A program made the translations under genes and the position numbers. DNA of 18,197 nucleotides from Serpens sp035497635 (lineage in GTDB: Bacteria > Pseudomonadota > Gammaproteobacteria > Pseudomonadales > Pseudomonadaceae): the NCBI GenBank assembly GCA_035497635.1, contig DATJDB010000163.1, forward strand, positions 1 through 18,197. Direction: 5' to 3'. Numbering within the stretch: position 1 is the stretch's first letter; each line of letters opens with the position of its first letter. The notes below the pieces were generated by a model that saw only the letters and a list, made by a program, of their open reading frames with translations, did not search any database and had not been told where the DNA came from. This document shows positions 7,833 through 14,526 of the stretch, piece by piece.

Positions 7833-7845
7833 TCGGGATTAAAGG
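7833..7845 (-). promoter_or_regulatory. Putative activator-dependent late promoter before the protease gene (PI-like)
   Basis: The minus-strand motif CCTTTAATCCCGA contains TTTAAT (7838-7843), one mismatch from the -10 consensus. Seventeen bases upstream there is no -35 box (ACCCCC). The same 13 bases occur at 16020-16032 ahead of the lysis genes. Mu has C-activated late promoters at exactly these two gene positions (Plys and PI). A start near 7831 would give a leader of about 29 nt before the protease ATG. Confidence 0.55.
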
Positions 7846-7867
7846 GTTTTGGTATTGCAGGGGGGTG

Positions 7868-7887
7868 GAGGGCGACGGGGCGCCCTC
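7868..7887 (-). other. GC-rich dyad/hairpin after the zinc-ribbon gene
   Basis: GAGGGCG and CGCCCTC form a perfect 7-bp stem with a 6-nt loop, 10 nt after the stop of the zinc-ribbon gene. No T-run follows on the minus strand, so it is not a standard intrinsic terminator. Its centre is about 40 bp upstream of the -10 box at 7838-7843, so it could alternatively be a binding dyad for a Mor/C-type activator. Confidence 0.35.
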
Positions 7888-7897
7888 GCGGAAGTGC

Positions 7898-8107
7898 TTA
7901 TGCCGCGCCGATCATTACGGGTTTGGCCGAGCCGTCCGCCGGCTCAAGGTAATACTGCATCACTCGGCTGTAGGCCCGCAGAGGCAACTCGCAGTTCGGG
8001 CAGTTGGTGAGGACTTCACCGCTTTTTTTATTCAACGCCAACTTGTCCATGATGGGGTTGAGGAAGTCGACGTCCAGTTCATTGGAACAGCCTGGGCATT
8101 TGTGCAT
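7898..8107 (-). CDS. Small zinc-ribbon protein
   Basis: A 69-aa protein with two C-x2-C knuckles (C4/C7 and C36/C39), which together can hold one zinc ion as a zinc ribbon. The C-terminal third has no cysteine. I chose the ATG at 8107 because AGGAGGG lies about 8 nt upstream, one of the strongest ribosome sites in the window, and because the protein then starts directly at the first knuckle. It sits alone between gpG-like and protease genes with untranslated gaps on both sides (175 and 95 nt), where Mu has no such gene. Function unknown; RNA, DNA or protein binding are all possible. Confidence 0.75.
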   Translation of the reverse strand: MHKCPGCSNELDVDFLNPIMDKLALNKKSGEVLTNCPNCELPLRAYSRVMQYYLEPADGSAKPVMIGAA

Positions 8108-8200
8108 GGGGTATCCCTCCTTTGATCTCTGCCGGGTGCATTTGGGGCCGCAGAATGTATCACAGCGCTTCGCCTGGCCCTTCCTTGCGCTCTCCGGCCG

Positions 8201-8220
8201 CATTTAACGCCCATTTAACG
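8201..8220 (-). repeat. Tandem direct repeat, 9-bp unit, period 11, in the gap before the zinc-ribbon gene
   Basis: On the minus strand CGTTAAATG occurs twice (8212-8220 and 8201-8209), separated by two bases, so the units lie about one helical turn apart. They are in the 175-nt gap (8108-8282) after the gpG-like gene. A weak -10-like TACATT (8154-8159) lies about 42 bases downstream. This arrangement could be an activator or repressor site for the zinc-ribbon gene. The repeats also fall within a 21-codon ORF (8160-8225) that I do not consider convincing. Confidence 0.4.
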
Positions 8221-8282
8221 GCCATCTCACCCCTTGCGCAGGCGAAGGTAGCGCCCAACGCCTGATCGGCGCGCCAAGGCCC

Positions 8283-8744
8283 TTACAGGGGGCCACCCCC
8301 CAGCGGCTCGGCCAGATGCTCCTGGAGGATCTCCAGCGCCCTCGCTTCGTCTTCGCTGGACAGCCCCAGAAAAGGCCGTGCCGGGATGTCGCCCCACAGG
8401 TGCGGGTAGGCTGATTTCAAGCCTCCGTTCTGCTGCATGCCGGCATAGACCAGGCTGCTGCCCCATTCCAGCGAGGTATCGGTCGCCCGGTAGTGGATTT
8501 CATTGGACAGGCGCCGGCTTTCACCAATCAGCGCATCATCGTTGCCCTTGCGGGCGATGGTCTGGTCCGAGTTGCCCTTCCAGGTGCTGCCATCGGGCGC
8601 CGTCTTGCTGGCGAAGCGGCCCTTGGTGGATTCGATGAAGTATTCGCCCAAGTCCTGAAGCGCGGGGCGCATGTTCTGCGCTCGCCGTATCAGGCCGTTC
8701 AGCGCCTCCAGCACGCGCCGGTTGTCCACCCGCTCCTGGATCAT
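8283..8744 (-). CDS. Virion morphogenesis / tail completion protein (Mu gpG-like)
   Basis: A 153-aa protein of the phage virion morphogenesis family (Mu G, P2 S type). It has the N-terminal helix with NRRVLEALNGLIRRAQNMRPAL, the RFASKTAPDGSTWKGN motif, LIGESRRLSNEIHY and the C-terminal IPARPFLGLSSEDE signature; these are the usual conserved blocks. Members act in joining or completing heads and tails. An AAGGAG site 8 nt upstream supports the ATG at 8744. Its start overlaps the end of the 30-codon ORF by ATGA. Confidence 0.92.
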   Translation of the reverse strand: MIQERVDNRRVLEALNGLIRRAQNMRPALQDLGEYFIESTKGRFASKTAPDGSTWKGNSDQTIARKGNDDALIGESRRLSNEIHYRATDTSLEWGSSLVYAGMQQNGGLKSAYPHLWGDIPARPFLGLSSEDEARALEILQEHLAEPLGGGPL

Positions 8745-8833
8745 CGGATATACTCCTTGCCGGCCTTGGGCACTGCACCGTCATGCTCAAACCATGAAAC
8801 GTCCTGGACGTTAGGGCGGGGACAAGGCCACAT
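8741..8833 (-). CDS. Small ORF of 30 codons tiling the gap between the MuF-like and gpG-like genes
   Basis: Translating 8833 to 8741 gives a 30-aa peptide that begins MWPCPRPNVQDVSW and ends KAGKEYIR. Its ATG overlaps the MuF stop (TGATG), GGAG lies 8 nt upstream of that ATG, and its stop overlaps the gpG-like start (ATGA). It therefore fills the 88-nt gap with the same tight coupling seen between the neighbouring real genes. There is no membrane segment and no motif I recognise. It could be a true small protein, a translational coupler that feeds ribosomes to the next gene, or chance in GC-rich DNA. Confidence 0.45.
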   Translation of the reverse strand: MWPCPRPNVQDVSWFEHDGAVPKAGKEYIR

Positions 8834-10074
8834 CACTTCCGCTCCCGCACGTAAAACGTCTGCAGCACCAGCATGCGGCGCCCCTTGCGCACCTCGAACA
8901 CCGCCACATAGGTTTCATTGCCCAGCGTCAGCTCGCGACGCACCAGTGGCGTCTTGGTTGACTCGGAAACGCCCGCGTCGATCAGCTCGCCGCCCTCATT
9001 CAGCAACCTGGGCAACACCGCGTAATCCGCTGCCGTGACCGGCCGCTGTCCCCGGGCGTGCTCGCCACTGCCGCCATGCTTGCGCTGTACGTGGCGCACC
9101 GTGGACACGTCCAGGGCGTAGTCGTAGCCGTCCACCGCCAGTTCCTTGAGCTGGCGCACCTGGACCACGTCTGCCGACGCCAGCAGCCCCAGGGTACGGT
9201 AGGCCGGGATCTGGCCCGGATCGTCTCCCCGCAGTACGCGCTGGGCATAGCGCCTGGCATCGTCTGCCACGCTGGGCAGCGCCCGGTAGCTGCGCGACAG
9301 CTGATCGCGTAGGCGGTCGGGCACGCCGGCCATGTAGGCCTTGGCGATCTCGTAGGGCCAGGCGCGCGACTTCTCGGCCATCTGCGTGATGGCCTGGGCG
9401 ACCCTCGCGCCCGGCTGATAGTCCCAGCCTTCATCGATCCCCGGCGCCTGATCCGCGTTCCAGCCGTCCAGGAGCGCCTTGTCTGGATCGCCGCCCAGGC
9501 GGCGTGCTGCAGCTGCAGTGCGCGCGCCCACCACATAGCACTGGCAGCCCCACCCATTTGGCGGGTAGTAGCGTTTCCAGAACGGGTGCTTGGCCGGCAG
9601 GGTCAAACCGTCGAGCTTCTTGTGCTCAGGCCTGGGGTTGCGCACCGAGTCGTTGTGCTTGTAGATCCAGTACTCGAAGCCGGCGTCCTGGAGCTGTGCC
9701 AAACGCCCCGCCGAATAGCTGGTCATGGCGTTGGTCTGGTAGATGGTTCGGGTACGCCAGCGCTCACCGGCGCGGGTGCCTTCTCCCGTCCAGTCGTGCC
9801 AGCCGTTGCGCTGGACGATGGCGCGGAAGTCCGTGCGGAATTCGCCCAGGCCACGCCCCTCGCTGATTGCCCGATCCACCGCTACGGCAAGGTCTGCCAG
9901 CAGGTCGGCCTTGGCCGCGCCGGCGACCATGAAGCCGGTGTCGTGGGCGTCGCGCTGGATGTCGTCCCAGCGCGCGGTGGGCACCAGGTTGCCCAACTTG
10001 TTGCGGTAGAACGCCACCTGCTCGGCGAACGGGCGCCCGAGCACGGCGTGCAGGGTGGGTTGGCCGTCAGCCAT
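8833..10074 (-). CDS. MuF-like head morphogenesis protein with C-terminal BECR-type nuclease-like domain
   Basis: A 413-aa minor head protein of the Mu gp30 (F) / SPP1 gp7 family. The MuF core is at about 105-180: TIYQTNAMTSYSAGR, then RPEHKKLDGLTLP, then NGWGCQCY. It is thought to sit with the portal inside the head and may be delivered with DNA. Residues of about 297-413 form an extra domain with RHVQRKHG (H328, H333), VTAADYAVLPRLL and a C-terminal beta pair ending LQTFYVRERK. This pattern resembles the phage barnase-EndoU-colicin-RelE (PBECR) nuclease-like domains often fused to MuF. I chose the ATG at 10074 (GGAG 8 nt upstream, 8-nt overlap with the portal stop) over an upstream start at 10137. 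Nuclease activity is inferred, not shown. Confidence 0.9.
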   Translation of the reverse strand: MADGQPTLHAVLGRPFAEQVAFYRNKLGNLVPTARWDDIQRDAHDTGFMVAGAAKADLLADLAVAVDRAISEGRGLGEFRTDFRAIVQRNGWHDWTGEGTRAGERWRTRTIYQTNAMTSYSAGRLAQLQDAGFEYWIYKHNDSVRNPRPEHKKLDGLTLPAKHPFWKRYYPPNGWGCQCYVVGARTAAAARRLGGDPDKALLDGWNADQAPGIDEGWDYQPGARVAQAITQMAEKSRAWPYEIAKAYMAGVPDRLRDQLSRSYRALPSVADDARRYAQRVLRGDDPGQIPAYRTLGLLASADVVQVRQLKELAVDGYDYALDVSTVRHVQRKHGGSGEHARGQRPVTAADYAVLPRLLNEGGELIDAGVSESTKTPLVRRELTLGNETYVAVFEVRKGRRMLVLQTFYVRERK

Positions 10075-11656
10075 CGCTACGCTCCGAGACGTCCTCGATG
10101 TCGCTGCGCCCGGCCAGCTCGGCGACTGACAGCCCATCGCCGATCAGCGCGGCCAGTTCGTCTTCGTCAAGCTCGGCCTGGGCGGCCAACAGCATCTCGC
10201 GGAACTCTTCCAGGCTCTTGGCAGCGGCCAGCATCGCTTCGACACGCTCCAGCCAGGCCGCTACCTTCGGATCGCCCTCCCGGGCCAGTCGTGCGGCGAT
10301 GGCATCGGCGGGGGTAGCCGGGCGCGAGCCCTGGCGCAGCGCGGCCAGGGGCGCGGCGGACTGCTCGCGCAGCATGGCGGTCATGGGCTGTTGCGGGCGC
10401 GGCTGCAGCACCGCGTCGTTCTCGCCAGCCTGGGGAATGCCGGTCTTCTCATGCAACCACCACAAGGGCACCTTGGCGCCCATGTCCACGTAGATCGGCA
10501 AGGTGTTGGCCAGGGTCTGGAAGTCTTCGGTCTCGCCCATGTCCAGGACGAAACGCGGCGCGCGGTTGGCGTCGGCGATCCCGAAGTTGAGGGCCGCCAT
10601 CGGCCACAGGATCGAGCGACGCACGGTGCCGCCGTACTGGCGCACGTCGGAGCGGATCAGGCTGGACTGGCCGCGCTCGTGGACGTTGCCCAGGGCATTG
10701 GTATTGGTGCCGTCGCCCGTGCCGCTGGTCAGAGTGCCGCCCAGGATGATGCGGGCCTTGCTGCGCTCGCACCAGTTCATCATGGCCAGGTACAGATCCG
10801 CGCTGCCCTGCGCGGCCTCCAGGAACTCGATGTTCATGCCCTCGGGGATGATCCCGGCGGCATCCTTGCCCATCTGCACCACAGCGCGCAGCAGGGTGGC
10901 CTTCTCCTTCTGGGTGGCGTTCTTCGGGTACTTCCCGAGGCGCGCCGGCATGCCGTAGATCTCCAGCAGCTGTGCCAGATCGCCCAGGGCGTAGTTCTGA
11001 AACAGGTACGGCCAGGCCAGCATGCGATGCAGGCCCGAGCGGGCCACATAGCCCGGCCGGGCGCGGTGGCGGTGCTGCACCCAGCCCAGTGGCCACAGCT
11101 CGGCGCCGGTGGCGCTGCTGTCGCGCAGGGTCAGCAGGTTTTGATCGTCCGGGTGCAGGCGAAACCAGCGGTGCGGCCGCAGGATGGGCTGCTCGATGTA
11201 GCGCAGCGCGCCGTCGCGCTTCCAGGGCAGCTCCAGATTGGCCCACCCGTGGCCCAGACCGGAACCGAGATCGAGCACCAGGTCTTCGACCTCCATGGCC
11301 GAGAACACCTCATTGGCGTGATCGGCGGCCTTCTTCTCCTGGGCGCTGGCGTTGTCCGGCGGCAGGATCTGCCATTCCAGCTCGGCGGCCAACTGGCGAC
11401 GTTTGAGCATGTCCGCGCCGATCTGCGGGTCCTTCTCTTCCATGTCCTCGAACAGATCCGACTGCGCCTGCAGGTCGCCCTGCTCGGCGCCCTCCAGGGT
11501 CTGGTAAAGGCGGGCCGGCGTCAGCCCCTTGGTCGGGTGCTCGGCAAACTCGCGCTTGATCTGGCCAACGCGGGCAGTGTCGTCGGTCTGCTGTTCGTCC
11601 AGGGCGGCCGTGTCGCCGCCAAACAGGCGCTTGATCATGCTGGGGATGCCTACCAT
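10067..11656 (-). CDS. Portal protein (DUF935, Mu gp29-like)
   Basis: A 529-aa portal of the DUF935 family. Portals form the dodecameric ring at the head vertex through which DNA is packaged and ejected. Family features include LTPARLYQTLEGAEQGDL near residue 45, the MEEKDPQIGADMLKRR helix, LEWQILPPDN, LEIYGMPARLGKYP and the TSGTGDGTNTNALGNVH loop. The last 100 residues are helical and Ala/Glu-rich. The length is close to Mu gp29 (about 510 aa). GGAGGTGGTGG lies directly before the ATG at 11656, and the start overlaps the terminase stop by 7 nt. Confidence 0.95.
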   Translation of the reverse strand: MVGIPSMIKRLFGGDTAALDEQQTDDTARVGQIKREFAEHPTKGLTPARLYQTLEGAEQGDLQAQSDLFEDMEEKDPQIGADMLKRRQLAAELEWQILPPDNASAQEKKAADHANEVFSAMEVEDLVLDLGSGLGHGWANLELPWKRDGALRYIEQPILRPHRWFRLHPDDQNLLTLRDSSATGAELWPLGWVQHRHRARPGYVARSGLHRMLAWPYLFQNYALGDLAQLLEIYGMPARLGKYPKNATQKEKATLLRAVVQMGKDAAGIIPEGMNIEFLEAAQGSADLYLAMMNWCERSKARIILGGTLTSGTGDGTNTNALGNVHERGQSSLIRSDVRQYGGTVRRSILWPMAALNFGIADANRAPRFVLDMGETEDFQTLANTLPIYVDMGAKVPLWWLHEKTGIPQAGENDAVLQPRPQQPMTAMLREQSAAPLAALRQGSRPATPADAIAARLAREGDPKVAAWLERVEAMLAAAKSLEEFREMLLAAQAELDEDELAALIGDGLSVAELAGRSDIEDVSERSDG

Positions 11657-13152
11657 CCACCACCTCCAAAACCAGATTCGTGGGTGTCGTCGTCATTGTC
11701 GATTTGCCCCGACTTCGGCGCGGCCATGAACTCGATCACGGTCGTCTCCAGCATCGAGGCGTAATAGGCCATCGCCAGGGCGATGGCGGCGTCGCCGTGG
11801 CGGTTCTTGCTGCTGCCGGTCTTGCCGTCGGGCAGGCGCGGGATGCCCTTGATCACTTCAATGGCGCGCAGGTCGTCAGCCACCTCCCGATCCCTGGGTA
11901 TGCTCAGCTGGCCGTCTTCCAGCGCGGCCTTGAACTTGGGCATGGCATCCAGGTACCAGGCCTGACTGATCATCACCGCCTCGATCAGGCCGGCGCCGTA
12001 GCGCTCCACAGCCTGCTCGCCCAGGTACTGGCCGTTACCGCGAGCGTCCAGGGCGCCGCCCCGCAGGCGCGGCAAGCGGTCGACCACGTAGAACAGCACC
12101 TGCTCCTGCTGTTTGAACGGCACGTTGCGCAGTTCGACCAGGAACGGCACCTGGCGCTGCAGCAGCGGGGTAATGACCATTGGCGCAATCACCGTCAGGT
12201 CACCCGAGCGACCAAAGTCCTCGCCAAAGCAGTGCTGGTCGCCGGGGTTCAGCTTCTCCAGGAGCGGCTTCAGCTCCCGCTCGCACCAGTCGCGGATCTC
12301 GGCCGCGCGCAGGTGTTCCGGCATGGCGTTGAACTCGGCCGTGCCCTCGAAGCGCAGCACCGGCGCCTCGACCATCCGCGCCTCGATCAGCGCGCGGGAC
12401 AGGTACGCGCCTCCGCCCGACTTGGGTACGCAGTAGTACTCCTCCAGGGCGTCCTCGCGGGTCGCGGTATCGGCCAGCAGGTTGGCCTTCCACTGGTCTT
12501 CCGCTTCCTGGCTCCAGGGCTTGCCGCGCACCTGGCAGATGCGCTGGTACAGGCCCTGCTCGCAGGCATCATCCAGGGTGATGCGGTGCACGCTGTAACG
12601 CTTCTTGCCGGCCCGGCTGTCCTGGATGATCTCGTTGAAAAGGTTCTCGGCGCCGTTGTGGGTCGAGATCAGACGCACCCTGGCGCCCCACATGGTCAGC
12701 GCCAGCGCTGCCTTGAGGACCTCAGCGAGCTGTTCGTGGAACGCCGCCTCGTCGATGGTGACGTTGCCCTGGCGGCCCCGCAGATTGGACGGCCTGGAGC
12801 TGAGCGCCTGGATCTTGAAGCCGCTGGCGAAGTGGATATTGAAGGTGAGGATGTCCTTGTCCTCGTCGACCAGGACTTCCTCCTGAATGGCGCTGGCCGC
12901 ACGATCGAACGCCTTGGCCCACATGGCGCAGGCGTCGATGAATTCGATGGCCATCTCCTTGTTGGAGCCCACATAGAAGTGGTTCGTGCCGCCCGCGGCC
13001 TTGGCGGCGCTGGCCGACAGCACGGCGTCGGCGGCTTCCGCCCAGGTGATCCCGGTCCGCCGGCTTTTCTCGGCGATCTTGAGTTCTGACTGGTCCTCGA
13101 TCCACACCCGCTGATAGGGCAATAGCACCGACTTTGGCACTGGGCTGCTCAT
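11650..13152 (-). CDS. Terminase large subunit (Mu gp28-like)
   Basis: A 500-aa packaging motor and DNA-cutting enzyme. The ATPase half has a Walker-A-like EKSRRTGITW at 28-37, Walker B VTIDEAAF at 131-138 (D134, E135) and a coupling motif ISTHNG at 162-167. The nuclease half has acidic residues in FGEDFGRSGD (D312), LDARGNG (D369) and RHGDAAIALA (D454), consistent with an RNase H-like active site. In Mu-like phages it cuts at the pac site and packages host-flanked phage DNA by headful. I chose the ATG at 13152 rather than 13185: it overlaps the stop of the 54-aa gene by ATGA. All key motifs are intact. Confidence 0.95.
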   Translation of the reverse strand: MSSPVPKSVLLPYQRVWIEDQSELKIAEKSRRTGITWAEAADAVLSASAAKAAGGTNHFYVGSNKEMAIEFIDACAMWAKAFDRAASAIQEEVLVDEDKDILTFNIHFASGFKIQALSSRPSNLRGRQGNVTIDEAAFHEQLAEVLKAALALTMWGARVRLISTHNGAENLFNEIIQDSRAGKKRYSVHRITLDDACEQGLYQRICQVRGKPWSQEAEDQWKANLLADTATREDALEEYYCVPKSGGGAYLSRALIEARMVEAPVLRFEGTAEFNAMPEHLRAAEIRDWCERELKPLLEKLNPGDQHCFGEDFGRSGDLTVIAPMVITPLLQRQVPFLVELRNVPFKQQEQVLFYVVDRLPRLRGGALDARGNGQYLGEQAVERYGAGLIEAVMISQAWYLDAMPKFKAALEDGQLSIPRDREVADDLRAIEVIKGIPRLPDGKTGSSKNRHGDAAIALAMAYYASMLETTVIEFMAAPKSGQIDNDDDTHESGFGGGGW

Positions 13153-13313
13153 GGCGTGGAATCCCCAGGCTTTTGCACCTCGCACCGAAAGACCGCGTCA
13201 CCGACATAAAAACCGCCCAGACGGCGACACTCCGACGCAATAGCGCCGTGCGCATGCACCCAGCCGATGACCCAGCCCAGCGCCAGGGCGCCAACGAATG
13301 ACCACAGCCCCAT
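13149..13313 (-). CDS. Small single-pass membrane protein, 54 aa
   Basis: A 54-codon ORF fills the gap between the DUF3486 gene and the terminase. Its ATG shares a base with the upstream stop (TGATG) and its stop overlaps the terminase ATG (ATGA). Residues 3-20 (LWSFVGALALGWVIGWVH) form one hydrophobic segment. The rest is short and polar with two cysteines, in SECRRLGGFYVG and VFRCEVQ (C29, C44), possibly a disulfide outside the cytoplasm. I recognise this ECRRLGGFYVG pattern from small uncharacterised proteins of Mu-like phages but know no function. A lysis-related role is conceivable and unsupported. Confidence 0.75.
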   Translation of the reverse strand: MGLWSFVGALALGWVIGWVHAHGAIASECRRLGGFYVGDAVFRCEVQKPGDSTP

Positions 13314-13831
13314 CACGCGATCCCCAAAATGTCGCGCTTGATCGCGTCGATGGCTTCCTTACTCATGCCCTGGCTGGCCATGGCGCCCTCGGCCACCGTT
13401 GCCGCTTCCTGAAGGGCCGCCCGTCGTACTTCCACCTCGGCGGCCCACTTCTTCTGCACTACGGATGCGCGGCCCAGCTCGGCCACGGCCTTGGCTACCT
13501 TGGGCAGGTCGATCTTGCCCTCATCACTCATCAGCAATTTGAACAGGTGCTCCTGAACCAGGCGCATCAGCGCTTCGTTGACTGCGCCTTCTTCATCAGG
13601 TGCGGCCGCCACCACAGCGCGGGCCTGTTCGCTGGCCAGCCGCAGGGCGGAAAGGCGCTCTTCGAAGTTCTGGCCGTAGCGGTGCAGCGCGCTCTTGCTG
13701 ATGGCGAAACCGCGCCCGGCCAGTTCGTCCGACAGGGCTTCGTAGTCGCTGAAGTTGTTCTCGGCCAAGGCCTGGTCGAGCCAGGCCTTTACCTCGGCCG
13801 GCAGGCTGGCCACCTTGCTGCGCGGCGGCAT
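13313..13831 (-). CDS. DUF3486 protein (Mu gp27-like), probable terminase small subunit
   Basis: A 172-aa, largely helical protein of the DUF3486 family. The N-terminus MPPRSKVASLPAEVKAWLD, followed by FSDYEALSDELAGRGFAISKSALHRYG, is the family's helix-turn-helix-like DNA-recognition region. The second half is a long amphipathic helical region. It is generally taken as the small terminase subunit that selects DNA for packaging. I chose the ATG at 13831, one base after the preceding stop with GGAG 8 nt upstream, over an in-frame ATG at 13864 that would overlap the previous gene by 32 nt. It is coupled to the 54-aa gene by TGATG. Confidence 0.88.
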   Translation of the reverse strand: MPPRSKVASLPAEVKAWLDQALAENNFSDYEALSDELAGRGFAISKSALHRYGQNFEERLSALRLASEQARAVVAAAPDEEGAVNEALMRLVQEHLFKLLMSDEGKIDLPKVAKAVAELGRASVVQKKWAAEVEVRRAALQEAATVAEGAMASQGMSKEAIDAIKRDILGIA

Positions 13832-13832
13832 G

Positions 13833-14144
13833 TCAGGCGCTCCAGTACTTTTCCGGGCGGGCAATGCCGGGGCGGCAGTCCACGGTGTATTCGGCGATGT
13901 CCACCCCGTAGTGGGTCAGGCCGCAGATCCACGGGCCGCTGGGTTGCTTGTTCAGCGTGACCAGACTGCGGTCGTGTAGGTAGTCCAGCTCGCGGCGCAG
14001 CTCCAGGGGCGTGGCGTCGGGGTAGATCCCTTGCAACGTGGAGAGCACCAGGGCTTCGTGCGGGTCGACCGGGCGGGCGTTGTTGAGGGTCAGCAGGATG
14101 TACCAGCGCATCGACTCACGGCGCGCCTTGGCGGAATCAATCAT
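13833..14144 (-). CDS. Mu gp26-like small protein, winged-helix-like
   Basis: A 103-aa protein with segments SMRWYILLTLNNARP, DATPLELRRELDYLHDRSLV and ICGLTHYGVDIAEYT. The helix-helix-then-beta pattern, with a hydrophobic LDYLHDRSLVTL helix followed by a short beta pair, looks like a small winged-helix domain. It occupies the gp26 position of Mu, between the DUF2730-like and DUF3486 genes. The ATG at 14144 overlaps the preceding stop by 8 nt. Function unknown; a packaging-related DNA-binding role is a reasonable inference. Confidence 0.75.
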   Translation of the reverse strand: MIDSAKARRESMRWYILLTLNNARPVDPHEALVLSTLQGIYPDATPLELRRELDYLHDRSLVTLNKQPSGPWICGLTHYGVDIAEYTVDCRPGIARPEKYWSA

Positions 14145-14526
14145 GTCGGGCTCCGTTGATTTGGATCACTTCGAGCTTGGAGGCCAGGGCGTCGAGCTTG
14201 GCCTCAATAACTGTCTGGTTGCGCACGTAGTCTTCCCGGCGCACGTACTGCAGCGGCAGGTCGGCCTGCCAGCGCAGGAAGGACTTTTCCAACTGACGGA
14301 CCGTCTCTGTCTCCCGGTCCTGGCGCTCCAGCAGCTTGGTGAAGTTGTCTTCCCAGTGCTTGGACGCAACCTGACGCGCGGCTTCCAGGGCACCGAAGCG
14401 CTCGTTCTGGCGCTTCTCGAACTGCACCAGGAGCAGTTTGACCAGGCCGGTGAAGATGCCGGTTACGATCCCGAGCAGGCTCAGAGCCCAGCCGATCAGC
14501 TCGCCCAGTTCCAGGTTGAGGTTCAT
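14137..14526 (-). CDS. DUF2730-like membrane-anchored coiled-coil protein (Mu gp25-like)
   Basis: A 129-aa protein with one N-terminal membrane segment (about residues 10-33, LIGWALSLLGIVTGIFTGLV) followed by a long charged helix, probably coiled coil (about 35-95), and a LEVIQ C-terminal helix. This matches the DUF2730 family at the gp25 position in Mu. I chose the ATG at 14526, which overlaps the Rz stop by ATGA; the longer reading from 14580 would extend 54 nt into Rz. It directly follows the spanin genes and is one of only a few membrane proteins near the lysis block. Confidence 0.8.
   Translation of the reverse strand: MNLNLELGELIGWALSLLGIVTGIFTGLVKLLLVQFEKRQNERFGALEAARQVASKHWEDNFTKLLERQDRETETVRQLEKSFLRWQADLPLQYVRREDYVRNQTVIEAKLDALASKLEVIQINGARHD

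Noticed and set aside
7868..7887. Intrinsic terminator after the zinc-ribbon gene
   Set aside because: The stem is good, but the downstream sequence on the minus strand is C-rich with no T-run; recorded only as a dyad/hairpin.
6288..7952. 554-codon plus-strand open frame (and similar long ones at 5248-6675, 10391-11764 and 11680-13089)
   Set aside because: All are antisense shadows of protease, capsid, portal and terminase genes in the complementary phase, with no recognisable protein features or coupled neighbours.
8160..8225. 21-codon ORF with a purine-rich upstream stretch in the gap before the zinc-ribbon gene
   Set aside because: It is not coupled to either neighbour, has no motif and contains the tandem repeat, so chance is the better explanation.
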